Assembly: GCF_000376785.1 (NCBI RefSeq) | Contig: NZ_AQXX01000101.1 | Coordinates: forward strand, 1 to 55,028 | Direction: 5' to 3' | Source of the DNA: Hahella ganghwensis DSM 17046 | GTDB lineage: Bacteria > Pseudomonadota > Gammaproteobacteria > Pseudomonadales > Oleiphilaceae | DNA length: 55,028 nt | Shown: in pieces, positions 44,900 through 53,772 of the stretch | Layout: the number at the start of each line of letters is the position of its first letter | Position numbering within the stretch: the first letter of the stretch is position 1 | The notes under the pieces: model-generated | The model's database searches: none | What the model saw: only the letters and a program-made list of their open reading frames with translations | What the model was told of the DNA's origin: nothing | Made by a program: the position numbers and the translations under genes

Positions 44900-45910
44900 A
44901 TGCGTTACCCCGGAATTCTGCGGCTTGTGTCAATACTCACAATGTTGTGGGTTTCCGGGTGTGCTTTATATCCGCAATCCCGTGCCCTTTTGAGTAGCCC
45001 ACCTTCAGACCTGCCAACAACCCACGAAATTACAGATATACCGTTTTTTCCTCAGGCCGAATATCAGTGTGGCCCCGCCGCATTGGCCATGATGCTGAAT
45101 CATAGTGGTATCAGCATTCAGCCTGATTCCCTGACCAATCGCGTTTACGTACCGGGAAGAAAAGGAAGCTTCCAGCTTGAAATGACGGCAACCGCACGCA
45201 GCTTTGGGCGCGCAGTGTATCCTTTGAGACCGGATATAAAGAACATCTTGCTCGAAGTTGCACAAGGGCATCCGGTACTGGTTCTACAAAATCTGGGTCT
45301 ATCCTGGGCACCAGTCTGGCACTACGCTGTTATTGTGGGTTACGACCTGAACGAGGCTGAAATATGGTTGCACTCAGGCACGGATGCGTATGTCCGTATG
45401 AACTTGGGTACGTTTGAGCGAAGCTGGCGTTATTCGTCTCCCTGGGCTGTCACCGTGCTGTCCCCAACACAATTACCTGCTACGGCCAGTGCGCTTGAAT
45501 ATGTAAAGAGCCTGCAGGATCTGGTAAAAACAGGACAGCTTACAGCGGCCAACAAAGGCTATCATGCTGCTGTCACACGTTGGCCGGATAGCGCACTGGT
45601 GAGATTCGGCCTCGGTAATCTGGCATACCAGCAGAAGGAATATGATCAGGCTGCTGCTGCATTTATTGATCTGGTAAAACAGCATCCGGATTACACCAGA
45701 GGCTGGAACAATCTTTCCTATGCGTTAGCCAGCATGGGTTGCAATCAGGCATTGGCCGCGGTTTCCTGTACGTTGAACCTGGCCAACAGAGCTAAAGAGA
45801 ATAACGAGACTTCAGAACAGTTCCAGACGACTTCTCAGGATGTGCATTCCATACTCTCTGAAAGAAACATCACTTCAGCAATTTGCCCACAACTCCCAAC
45901 CTGTCCCTGA
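44900..45910 (+). CDS. PA2778-family cysteine peptidase with TPR domain
   Basis: A 336-residue lipoprotein (lipobox WVSGC, Cys 21). The C39-like peptidase domain has ITDIPFFPQAEYQCGPAALAMML with catalytic Cys 57, and WHYAVIVGYD with catalytic His 141; the conserved glutamine before the cysteine is the likely oxyanion residue. The C-terminal part (about 200-300) forms TPR-like helices: AANKGYHAAVTRWPDSALVRFGLGNLAYQQKEYDQAAAAFIDLVKQHPDYTRGWNNLSYALA. A periplasmic protease or amidase acting on a partner held by the TPR unit is inferred. Always beside PA2779-type genes as far as I know. Confidence 0.9.
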   Translation: MRYPGILRLVSILTMLWVSGCALYPQSRALLSSPPSDLPTTHEITDIPFFPQAEYQCGPAALAMMLNHSGISIQPDSLTNRVYVPGRKGSFQLEMTATARSFGRAVYPLRPDIKNILLEVAQGHPVLVLQNLGLSWAPVWHYAVIVGYDLNEAEIWLHSGTDAYVRMNLGTFERSWRYSSPWAVTVLSPTQLPATASALEYVKSLQDLVKTGQLTAANKGYHAAVTRWPDSALVRFGLGNLAYQQKEYDQAAAAFIDLVKQHPDYTRGWNNLSYALASMGCNQALAAVSCTLNLANRAKENNETSEQFQTTSQDVHSILSERNITSAICPQLPTCP

Positions 45911-45961
45911 TGACCAGGCAACACTATTTTTTAAGCCATACCTCAACGTAGCTTCACCCGT

Positions 45962-46891
45962 TTATGACTTTACTGATTCAAAGCAATCTCTGAATCGCGG
46001 GGCATGAGTCACTTCCTGGAGGGTATCGGAAATAATATCGGCGAAGCGGCTGATTTGCGGAGCAGACACATGTACCAAATAAAAATCCGTCATTAACGCA
46101 TGATAGCGTTCTTCCAAAACAGGCATTACCACACCATCCTGAAGCTCTGGAATCAGAACAAATTCCGGGAGTATTGCCAAACCCAATCCCTGCCTCACTC
46201 CTTCCGCCAGAGCAAAAGTATTTCCCAAACTGGTCTTATGCTCAATATCCTCCAGGGTCAGCTTTGACTGACCCAACAGTTGCTGCCAGCTGAACGATGT
46301 GTGTCTTCCCCTGACCAGTATTCGATGATTGGTCAGTTCTTCTATCGTGGCGGGGACGCCAAACTGATCCAGATATGATTGACTTGCAACAAGCTGCTTC
46401 CGTGACCTCAACAATCGTCGGTGACCGACCCCCTGCGGACCCGCCTGACTGCGAATGGCCAGATCAAACTGATTGGATACCAAATCCACCACATCATCAC
46501 TGACATGCAAATTGATCCTCAGTAGAGGGGCCGTTTCCCCCAGACGAGCCATCACTGCTGGCATAACGACACTGCCAAAATCCACAGGAACGGTCATGTT
46601 CAATGTTCCCTTGAGTTCTTCACTGCCAAGACTTTCCAGCGTCAGCAGCAGCCTTTTTTCACACTCCAGGTATTCATCCACCAGCGCTTGTCCCGCTGCA
46701 GTGAGGTAAATGCGACTACCTGACTGACGAACCACCAGCAACAGATTGAGCTTCTGTTCCAGTTGCCGAATCTGATAGCTGACAGCAGCCTGAGATACAT
46801 GAAGCCTTTCTGCAGCATGCGTGAAACTCCGGCAACGTGCCACTGCTGCCAGAAATGGTAAATGGCTGAACAGATGATGAGGTAAATTCAT
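45962..46891 (-). CDS. LysR-family transcriptional regulator (GcvA/DsdC-like branch)
   Basis: A 309-residue LysR protein: winged helix FLAAVARCRSFTHAAERLHVSQAAVSYQIRQLEQKLN, then an effector domain with LNMTVPVDFGSVVMPAVMARL and GVRQGLGLAILPEFVL. It belongs to a different LysR branch from the two paralogues near 12 and 17 kb. It is divergent from an EamA transporter, with 153 bp of AT-rich DNA between the starts containing an inverted repeat, so that transporter is its probable target. Confidence 0.92.
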   Translation of the reverse strand: MNLPHHLFSHLPFLAAVARCRSFTHAAERLHVSQAAVSYQIRQLEQKLNLLLVVRQSGSRIYLTAAGQALVDEYLECEKRLLLTLESLGSEELKGTLNMTVPVDFGSVVMPAVMARLGETAPLLRINLHVSDDVVDLVSNQFDLAIRSQAGPQGVGHRRLLRSRKQLVASQSYLDQFGVPATIEELTNHRILVRGRHTSFSWQQLLGQSKLTLEDIEHKTSLGNTFALAEGVRQGLGLAILPEFVLIPELQDGVVMPVLEERYHALMTDFYLVHVSAPQISRFADIISDTLQEVTHAPRFRDCFESVKS

Positions 46892-46909
46892 AAAATAATT
46901 TTATTTATT

Positions 46910-46928
46910 AAACGAAATAAACTCGTTT
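46910..46928. promoter_or_regulatory. Candidate LysR operator
   Basis: Inverted repeat AAACGA (46910-46915) - AATAAAC - TCGTTT (46923-46928), 19 bp upstream of the LysR start and 116 bp before the transporter start. It lies in the divergent gap where an autoregulated LysR site is expected. Confidence 0.5.
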
Positions 46929-47044
46929 CACAAATGATGATGCTTTCAGCAATATAATCACGTCAACCTGTTTTCCCAAGACCTAACCACTAGCGTCAGA
47001 ATCGAGAAGAACGGTCCTTTATAACTTATGAACGGAAACCAACT

Positions 47045-47902
47045 ATGCGTGCGGTAATACTGGCCTTGGCCGGTTTTTTCAGTTTTACTCTCATGGACCT
47101 TTCCATCAAATGGCTATTGCAGGATTACTCCCTGGCTCAAGTCATTTTTTTCAATGGCCTTTTCGCACTCATTGGGCTGACATTCTGGATTCTTCCGCGT
47201 CCCAAAGTACTTCTAACAAGCCAACCGGCACTTCATCTGAGAAGAGCATTTCTGCTTTTACTGATCGATGCCCTGGCATTTTACAGCTATGGCCAGGTTC
47301 CGCTTGCTGAGGCTTACACGCTTATTCTGACCATGCCTTTGTTTACCGCCGCCCTGGCCATGATACTTCGTTACGAAGCATTTGACCTTCACCGTCTGAG
47401 CTTGGCAATACTCGGGTTTGCCGGTGTATGTGTTGTACTGTCGCCGGTATTCGGCAGTTTCCAGATTGCGCTTCTGGCGGCACTGGCCAGTGCCATCATT
47501 GAAGCCTTCACTTTTCTCATGGTCGTCAAACACAAGGAGCGGGAACATCCCCTCGCGTTTGCATTTTACGGCATGGCATTCATGGTCCTGGTCACAGGAT
47601 TATGGCCCGGCTGGTCACTGGCGGGTTTTACCCTGGAGGCGTACCTGATTAGCGCGGGTGGCGGGCTATGCTACGCATTGGCAACGGCCTTTGTACTGTC
47701 CGCATTTCACTCCGGTTCGCCAAGTACAGTCAGCAGCATGCAGTATTCCCAACTGGTATGGGGAATACTGCTGGGTTTGTTGATATGGAATGAATGGCCG
47801 GCTGTAACCGCCGCTGTTGGCGGGTGCTTAATCGTATTCAGTGGCCTCCTGTTGATCAGGCGAGAGCATAAAACCAACCGGGAACTGGTAGATAATCTCT
47901 AA
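47045..47902 (+). CDS. EamA/DMT-superfamily transporter
   Basis: A 285-residue membrane protein with about ten helices in two EamA halves. It starts MRAVILALAGFFSFTLMDLSIKWLLQDYSLAQVIFFNGLFALIGL, and the first half ends with YTLILTMPLFTAALAMILRYEAF and LAILGFAGVCVVL, the standard RhaT/EamA pattern. The second half ends LLIWNEWPAVTAAVGGCLIVFSGLLLIRRE. The substrate is unknown. It is divergent from the LysR gene and is the third exporter in this window with its own adjacent regulator. Confidence 0.9.
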   Translation: MRAVILALAGFFSFTLMDLSIKWLLQDYSLAQVIFFNGLFALIGLTFWILPRPKVLLTSQPALHLRRAFLLLLIDALAFYSYGQVPLAEAYTLILTMPLFTAALAMILRYEAFDLHRLSLAILGFAGVCVVLSPVFGSFQIALLAALASAIIEAFTFLMVVKHKEREHPLAFAFYGMAFMVLVTGLWPGWSLAGFTLEAYLISAGGGLCYALATAFVLSAFHSGSPSTVSSMQYSQLVWGILLGLLIWNEWPAVTAAVGGCLIVFSGLLLIRREHKTNRELVDNL

Positions 47903-47915
47903 TGAAGCAGGATAA

Positions 47916-47992
47916 CCGGCGACCTGATACCTCTATACCTTTACAACTCTATATCTCTAACAGAGGACTATGTAGAGATATCAGGCTACCGG
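47916..47992. repeat. Imperfect 20-bp inverted repeat between convergent genes
   Basis: The arms 47916-47935 and 47973-47992 pair as CCGG...CCTGATA.CTCTA against TAGAG.TATCAGG...CCGG, with a 37-base loop. It lies in the 111-bp gap between the transporter stop and the stop of the large autotransporter gene. It probably serves as a bidirectional termination or mRNA-end structure. Confidence 0.55.
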
Positions 47993-48013
47993 ACTTATTT
48001 GGCAGACAACGAA

Positions 48014-50611
48014 TCAGAAATGGTATGCCACTCCGACACTTAACACCGGCCAGTATTTGATATCCTCAAGGTCTTCCCGATTGATACGTTCCTCTTCCAC
48101 CGCTATTTCTGAATCCAGTTGGGCTCTCAATGCAGGATTTGAATCAGCAACAGGACTATCCGCATCTAAAGATACGGTAGGGTTGTCCGTGAACATTACC
48201 CCCAAATCGGCACTGAACGACCAAGTTGAATCAGGCTTGACCGCGTTCCCCCAGCCGATGCCCACGTATGGAGCAAAGCTGCGGCTGTAGTCCAGCTCAG
48301 CATTCAAAGTGCCTACTTCCTCGGGGGTAAATGTCGAGTTACCAATCTCAACGTCCTCCGTCGGTTTTGCCGAGCCGCTGATATCATGCTGTAAGGAAAA
48401 GAAACCGCCACTGACCCGGAATCCACCATCCATAGGATGCCAATCCAGCAGAAATCCAAGTGACATCAGATCAAGGTCGATATCGTACTCTACGTCATCA
48501 AGCTTTTTATCGGTGTCATAGGGCAGCACAGAAGCCAACGTCCGGAAATTCAACCGCTCATTCCTGAGAGGAAAGGTAAGTGCCACACCTACACCGGTGG
48601 TCCCAACAAATGCCCCTGCTCCTACCCCTTGATTTTCCATGGTCTGGAACAGATTAAGTTCCTGGGAAGGCCCGCCAAACTCCATCCTGGCACCAAGTTG
48701 CCAGGTATCAAAGGAAACATCATCCTTCGACAGCATGGTGCCATAGCGAACAAAACCGGAAGTACCGTTTTTGAATACGCCAGTCACGGACAACCCTGCA
48801 TTCACATAGGTGTCATCAGGTTCTTCGTTGATCAGCGTAAATGTCCCTGCTTGAGGCAAGAGCGCCAATTCGGCTTCGATAATGGGCGCCTCATTCTTGA
48901 AATCCTTGACCAGTTCCAGCTCAAACTGGGGTATCAATACACCAAAATCCAGACTGATCGCGTTGCTGGCACGACCACCAAATCTTCCCGTAAACGTATC
49001 TGTTGAGGTTTCATAGATATTCAGATCGAGTCCGGCATCATTACTTTCCCGATAACCATCGACAGTTCCTGAGCGATACTCAAAGTTGGTATATGCATCA
49101 AAAGTCCAGGACTGGTAGGCATGGGTATAACCGGTACCAAGCGCACCACTCAGACTATCGCCATCGGTGTCACCACTGGCATTCGTAGAAATGCCGCCAA
49201 AGCTGATGGTACGACGGGTATCGATGGACGACTGTCCATAGCCCAGTAACCAGTCGATATACCAATTCTGATTTGGGTAATAGTTTCCATAAAACGACAG
49301 GTTCCAACCATCAACATCCAACTCGGTCCCACCGCCATCTTCCTTGGTTTCAGAAGTGTTGTAACCCAGGGCAGTACCCATGACCAATTTATTGGTAAAC
49401 CGATAATCGACCCCGGCCAGTATCTCCTGCCCATCCACATCAAAGCTGTTTTCTCGATTGCGAGACTCACCGTCGCCGTAGCTCAGGGTTCCTGTGATAA
49501 AGCCTCCCAGTCTTCCGGGGCTTCCCTCCTCACCTGCACTGCCTCCCTGTAGATAACCGTTTACCAGGTCACCAAGATGGACATTTTCGCCATTAATCTG
49601 AGCCTGTAATCCAGACAGACTGACACCGGGAATGCCTGTTCGCAATTCCTGCAGGCGAGCCCCGATAGTTTTGATCTGGCCGGCAGCAATTCCTTTCATT
49701 GAGTTGGCCTGCGCTCCAATCTGACGCAACAGGATTTCTTCAAGTGCAGCGTCCAGCTCTGATCCGCTAAGCCCTCTCAAAATACTGCAAGTCTGACTGA
49801 GTTCCGAATTTGTGGATCCGAAACTGGCATTATCATTTGCATCACAGGCCGACTGGAGAACTCCGGCCAGACTGTCTTGTGCGCTGTCATCACCTCCATT
49901 ACCGATGGGATCAAGTGATGGTTCCAGCTGAATCGTGACGGTTGCGGAACCGCTCGTAGAGCCGCCATCCTGTACCAGACGGTAGTCAAAACTAGTAGTC
50001 CCCCCACCGCTAATATCCGCTGGCGGGGTATAGGTATACAGTCCTGTCACACCCGCTTCAGACAGCGTCCCCGAGTCCGGTTGGGAAAGAATTTCAATAT
50101 TGACCCCGGAACTGGGACGAATGTCATTCTCCGCCGGAAACAGACTGATGGCGTCGCCACCGGTCACATAAGTGTCATCCACCGCTTCGAGGGTCGATGT
50201 ACTGGAGACAATATTCAACGTCACAGTGGTGTCGTCACTGGTTCCCCTGATATCCCGGACCCTGTAGGTAAAAGTCACGACTCCGGAATATCCCGCACTA
50301 GGATTTACATTGATAGAGAATGAATCATCCGGATCTGCCTGTACAGTACCGGCACTGGAATCAGACAAACTACTAACGGACACAATACTGACATAGTCGA
50401 TCGCCTCCTGGGTCGAAACCTCAAGACGGTCATTGGCCGTCACCACAATCGTTTCCGAGCCTTCAGTTGAATCAATCGTATATTTGTCCGGCACACCGGT
50501 AGCCGCCAGAGTTTCCGGCGATATCATGAATGAGAAGGCAACCAATAAAACAGCTGCCAGCAGAAAGGAATCCCGAAACTTCCTTGGGGAGCATGAGGTT
50601 TGTTGCATCAT
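48014..50611 (-). CDS. Ig-like autotransporter fused to a second outer-membrane barrel
   Basis: An 865-residue exported protein. In order: signal peptide (residues 15-37, ending ETLAA); two cadherin/Ig-like domains (about 41-135 and 141-228) with VTFTYRVRD and TSFDYRLVQ strands; a Cys-containing helical linker (250-325, SACDAN...SQTCSIL); an autotransporter-type beta-barrel (about 366-646) ending GARMEFGG; then a separate module (about 667-865) starting GAFVGTTGVGVALTFPL with LGFLLDWHPMDGGFRVSGG, APYVGIGWGNAV, SFSADLGVMFTDNPTVSL and ending YWPVLSVGVAYHF. This last part matches a known stand-alone outer-membrane barrel family. A barrel following another barrel in one chain is odd. It may be a surface adhesin; function is not established. 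Confidence 0.85.
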   Translation of the reverse strand: MMQQTSCSPRKFRDSFLLAAVLLVAFSFMISPETLAATGVPDKYTIDSTEGSETIVVTANDRLEVSTQEAIDYVSIVSVSSLSDSSAGTVQADPDDSFSINVNPSAGYSGVVTFTYRVRDIRGTSDDTTVTLNIVSSTSTLEAVDDTYVTGGDAISLFPAENDIRPSSGVNIEILSQPDSGTLSEAGVTGLYTYTPPADISGGGTTSFDYRLVQDGGSTSGSATVTIQLEPSLDPIGNGGDDSAQDSLAGVLQSACDANDNASFGSTNSELSQTCSILRGLSGSELDAALEEILLRQIGAQANSMKGIAAGQIKTIGARLQELRTGIPGVSLSGLQAQINGENVHLGDLVNGYLQGGSAGEEGSPGRLGGFITGTLSYGDGESRNRENSFDVDGQEILAGVDYRFTNKLVMGTALGYNTSETKEDGGGTELDVDGWNLSFYGNYYPNQNWYIDWLLGYGQSSIDTRRTISFGGISTNASGDTDGDSLSGALGTGYTHAYQSWTFDAYTNFEYRSGTVDGYRESNDAGLDLNIYETSTDTFTGRFGGRASNAISLDFGVLIPQFELELVKDFKNEAPIIEAELALLPQAGTFTLINEEPDDTYVNAGLSVTGVFKNGTSGFVRYGTMLSKDDVSFDTWQLGARMEFGGPSQELNLFQTMENQGVGAGAFVGTTGVGVALTFPLRNERLNFRTLASVLPYDTDKKLDDVEYDIDLDLMSLGFLLDWHPMDGGFRVSGGFFSLQHDISGSAKPTEDVEIGNSTFTPEEVGTLNAELDYSRSFAPYVGIGWGNAVKPDSTWSFSADLGVMFTDNPTVSLDADSPVADSNPALRAQLDSEIAVEEERINREDLEDIKYWPVLSVGVAYHF

Positions 50612-50784
50612 TTTTAGTCCGCCTTGTTGTTACAGAGAGTCACCGACGACTTACCAGGCTGGTACTGATAACAATGACGAATCGAGATTATTGTCAGAAT
50701 AATGCTGTATAGATGTTCCAATTAGTGTAGAAAAGCTTTGCCGGATCGGAAAGAAATTAGCCGGTTTGATTCATATTTCGCAGT

Positions 50785-51411
50785 TTAATCTCCCCCACAA
50801 CCACCTCCGCAGCCACTGTCACCACCGCAGCTGCTATCTCCTCCACAGCCGGAAGAACAGCCGATATGGCCAGCACAATACCCGCTACTGCCGGGTTGGC
50901 TGCAATTGAGTTCGTATTTAAATCCGTCAGCGATAGCGAGCTCAGAATCGATAGCAAACAGCAACGGAAGTCTGGAGGGCGACCTGCGGTCAATTTTCTC
51001 CCTGGCACAGGAAAGCCGCCAGGTCCGCTTAATTCCTTCCTGGGCCAGAATTGGAGAGGTCATGGCCTCAGCAGGAGTGTGGTGTAGAAACCGGCCCAAA
51101 TAGCGACGACAAAACGTCTCATAAGCCCGGGTAAAAAGTATGAATTCATGCCAAGCCACATCCACTGCTTGAGAAGGCATACTCACCATGCGCCTTCCAG
51201 ACTGGTTGCAAAGATGAAAATACTCTCTCAATCCTTCTATGACCTGATGACTCTGGTCTTCAGTAAGATGTGGATATTTTTGTCTGACTTTGCGGGACAG
51301 CACTTCCGGGAATTGAAATCGATCCAGCCTTAGCGCCCGATGTCTGCGGCGCAACATCTGCACAACGGCCATCAGGACAAGTACTGCAACAATGCCAATA
51401 AACCATTCCAT
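50785..51411 (-). CDS. Membrane-anchored protein with CGG-rich tail
   Basis: A 208-residue protein. One N-terminal membrane helix (IGIVAVLVLMAVVQML) is followed by a basic segment RRRHRALRLDRFQFP. The central domain has MPSQAVDVAWHEFILFTRAYETFCRRYLGRFLHHTPAEAM, which resembles the GRDP-like domain of glycine-rich domain proteins. The last 35 residues read CAGHIGCSSGCGGDSSCGGDSGCGGGCGGD, with repeated CGG units. The tail could bind metal or form disulfides; this is speculation. It lies between two autotransporter-type genes on the same strand and ends 173 bp before the first. No enzymatic motif is seen. Confidence 0.75.
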   Translation of the reverse strand: MEWFIGIVAVLVLMAVVQMLRRRHRALRLDRFQFPEVLSRKVRQKYPHLTEDQSHQVIEGLREYFHLCNQSGRRMVSMPSQAVDVAWHEFILFTRAYETFCRRYLGRFLHHTPAEAMTSPILAQEGIKRTWRLSCAREKIDRRSPSRLPLLFAIDSELAIADGFKYELNCSQPGSSGYCAGHIGCSSGCGGDSSCGGDSGCGGGCGGD

Positions 51412-51598
51412 CGTCTGATCTCTCGTACTCCAACTTCAAAAACAAATCGTTTATATGCTCCACCCACCCATATTGGATGCACGCTTATGCCCGGAAAGTA
51501 TCATCAACTCCTGGCTGGATGGCTATAATAATAGAGCCATAGACTTAACCCTGCTTTGGCAGTTCAAGGGTTGATACCAGAGCCCGGAGGTGAACATC

Positions 51599-52123
51599 AT
51601 GACTATTGCCTACCACGTCCGCACCTTTCTGAATGAACTTAATATCCGTTATGACATTGTCCACCATCCATACAGTGAAGGAGCAATACAGACAGCTATT
51701 TCTGCACAAATTCCGTTGGCCAACATGGCCAAAGCCATTATTCTCCAGGATCACGATGGCCATTGTCTGATGGCAGTGATTCCTTCCAATCACAAGTTAA
51801 AGGTCAGAGCACTGGAAAAACTGACCCAACGAGGACTTCACCTCGCGTCAGAGAGTCTGTTGTTTGATATCTTCGACGATTGCGAACCAGGTGCGATACC
51901 GGCCATAGGCCCCGCATACCGAATGGAAACCTATCTTGATGAGGAACTTCTGTCACATCCGGATATTTATCTGGAATGTGGGGACCATCAAAATGTGATG
52001 CACCTGGGAAAAGAGCAGTTTTCCCAGTTGATGGTCAATGCCAAAAAAGGTCAGATCAGTGCCTCCATGCAACCCGATTCTCCCTATCACGGCACTGATC
52101 CACGCTTTATCTGGACTCACTAG
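51599..52123 (+). CDS. YbaK/EbsC-type aminoacyl-tRNA deacylase
   Basis: A 174-residue protein of the YbaK/ProX editing fold, which hydrolyses misacylated tRNA. Segments: IRYDIVHHPYSEGAIQTA, MAKAIILQDHDGHCLMAVIPSNHKLKVRAL with the conserved lysine, CEPGAIPAIGPAYRMETYLDEEL and IYLECGDHQNVMHLGKEQF. Start: ATG 51599 lies 8 bases after GGAGG, and the GTG at 51590 overlaps that site. It is the only plus-strand gene among the autotransporter group. The amino acid specificity (Cys-tRNA(Pro), Ala-tRNA or other) cannot be told. Confidence 0.9.
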   Translation: MTIAYHVRTFLNELNIRYDIVHHPYSEGAIQTAISAQIPLANMAKAIILQDHDGHCLMAVIPSNHKLKVRALEKLTQRGLHLASESLLFDIFDDCEPGAIPAIGPAYRMETYLDEELLSHPDIYLECGDHQNVMHLGKEQFSQLMVNAKKGQISASMQPDSPYHGTDPRFIWTH

Positions 52124-52179
52124 TTTTACTGAGCTCGCATTAAAGGCCTTAGACCTATCCTGAGTGACAGGGATGTCAG

Positions 52180-53772
52180 TTACAGCTCGTAGCGAACCCC
52201 CAGGTTGATCTGGTAAGCAGTGGTATTTTCATATCCCAGTATCTGGCTATAATCACCAAACAGTGACCAGCCTTGTGCGAGCACTGCAGAGCTCCCGACT
52301 CTTACCTGATAAAAGAGGTTTTCCTCACCTTCAGATCCCAGATCAAAAGTCTGTTGTGTCGGATCCTCAATGAAGACAAAGGAAACAGATCCGTAATTGT
52401 TACTTGTCTCATTGACTGCACTCACACCGGCATAGGGCACCAGTACCCCCCAGTCACGACTGATTGCATAGGAAGCATCAAGACCTACTTTAAACGTGTA
52501 CTGCTTAAGGGTCTGTTTATCCACAGCCAGTTCATAACCCTGCCCTCCGGTTTCTTCAAAAGCATCGATATCCATACTGACGTAGTCTGCACGCACATAA
52601 GGCGTCAGGCTCAGTGCATCAATTGAGATCGGATAATCCGCCTGCAGACTGGTAAAATACTGGGTTGCATCGGTGTTTCCGTTGATATTGGCGTTAAAGG
52701 TTCCACCGGATTCCTGGTAGCGGATATTACGCTGTGTATCAAAGGAACCACGTTCGGTTCCTACCTGGACATCCAGGTTCAGACCACGCCAGTTGGTGGT
52801 GGAAAACAGGGTGACCGAATATAGGTCAGAGTTGGCAGAACCAGCAGCATCCAGGTAATCCAGATCATGTTTGGTCCAGCCGACGGCAATCCCTGCTACC
52901 AACGCTGGCGTAAAGCGGCGATCCACCCCCATGGTGACACCAGTGGCGGTATACTCGTATCCCGCCTCCAGGGAGGTGGCATCGCGCTCTACATCGGAAT
53001 AGTGGGCACTGGCAAACACGCCATATTCCGGAAACGTGCTGTCGCCGGCTGCTCCACCATTAAAAGGCAATTCATATCCATTCAGGGAAAAGGCAACGGC
53101 TGATCCACCCGCTTTACGCTGCTGCATACGCTGGCCAATCTTGTCCATCTGCATACGTGTGGACTCAGAGGTTACCCTTTTCAACGCCAGCATTTCCTCC
53201 GGCGCTATCATGGTCATAATGTCATTGATCTGCTCCGGAGAGCTGTCTGCTATTTCCGCCAGAGCATTACAGCGGTCATTCAGACTGTTTGAAGAACCAC
53301 CTAAAGCCAGTTCGTTACAGGCATTATCCAGGTTGGAGGCAACAGTCTTATTGGTCGTACCAGTAACTTCTGTTTCCAGGTCAGTCTCTTCTTCCACTGG
53401 AGTCTCATCCACCAGGGCATTTACGGTCACAGTCACTGTCGCAGTATCGGTCTCTCTTGCTTCAGTAAAACTGTCAACGGAGAAAATCGTATAGGTAAAC
53501 GTATCCGTTCCACTAAAGCCCACATCAGGTTCGTAGGTCACTGTGGACGACTCACCGTCCCAGGTCACGGTACCGTTACCGGCATTTGATACGGAATCAA
53601 CAAATATATCGTCGTTTTCCACGTCTGTATCATTGGCGACCAGATCAATAATGACGGCAGTATCTTCATCAGTTGCGACATTGTCATCCACGGCAACCGG
53701 CGCAGTTGCTCCAGCAACGGCGCTGAACATAATGATAGGCAGAATTGGGGAGACTCTTTTGAGTTTTTCCAT
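52180..53772 (-). CDS. Ig-like autotransporter-type outer-membrane protein
   Basis: A 530-residue protein. Signal peptide (SPILPIIMFSAVAGATA), then one cadherin/VCBS-like domain (VAVDDNVATDEDTAVIIDLVANDTD through TATVTVTV), then an acidic spacer VDETPVEEETDLETE, then a Cys linker (LDNACNEL...LNDRCNAL) and a 270-residue beta-barrel ending YQINLGVRYEL. The linker and the start of the barrel match the larger protein at 48014, so they are paralogues. ATG 53772 follows AGGA; a 24-codon upstream extension lacks a signal. It is likely surface-exposed. The final residue is Leu rather than the usual Phe. Confidence 0.88.
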   Translation of the reverse strand: MEKLKRVSPILPIIMFSAVAGATAPVAVDDNVATDEDTAVIIDLVANDTDVENDDIFVDSVSNAGNGTVTWDGESSTVTYEPDVGFSGTDTFTYTIFSVDSFTEARETDTATVTVTVNALVDETPVEEETDLETEVTGTTNKTVASNLDNACNELALGGSSNSLNDRCNALAEIADSSPEQINDIMTMIAPEEMLALKRVTSESTRMQMDKIGQRMQQRKAGGSAVAFSLNGYELPFNGGAAGDSTFPEYGVFASAHYSDVERDATSLEAGYEYTATGVTMGVDRRFTPALVAGIAVGWTKHDLDYLDAAGSANSDLYSVTLFSTTNWRGLNLDVQVGTERGSFDTQRNIRYQESGGTFNANINGNTDATQYFTSLQADYPISIDALSLTPYVRADYVSMDIDAFEETGGQGYELAVDKQTLKQYTFKVGLDASYAISRDWGVLVPYAGVSAVNETSNNYGSVSFVFIEDPTQQTFDLGSEGEENLFYQVRVGSSAVLAQGWSLFGDYSQILGYENTTAYQINLGVRYEL

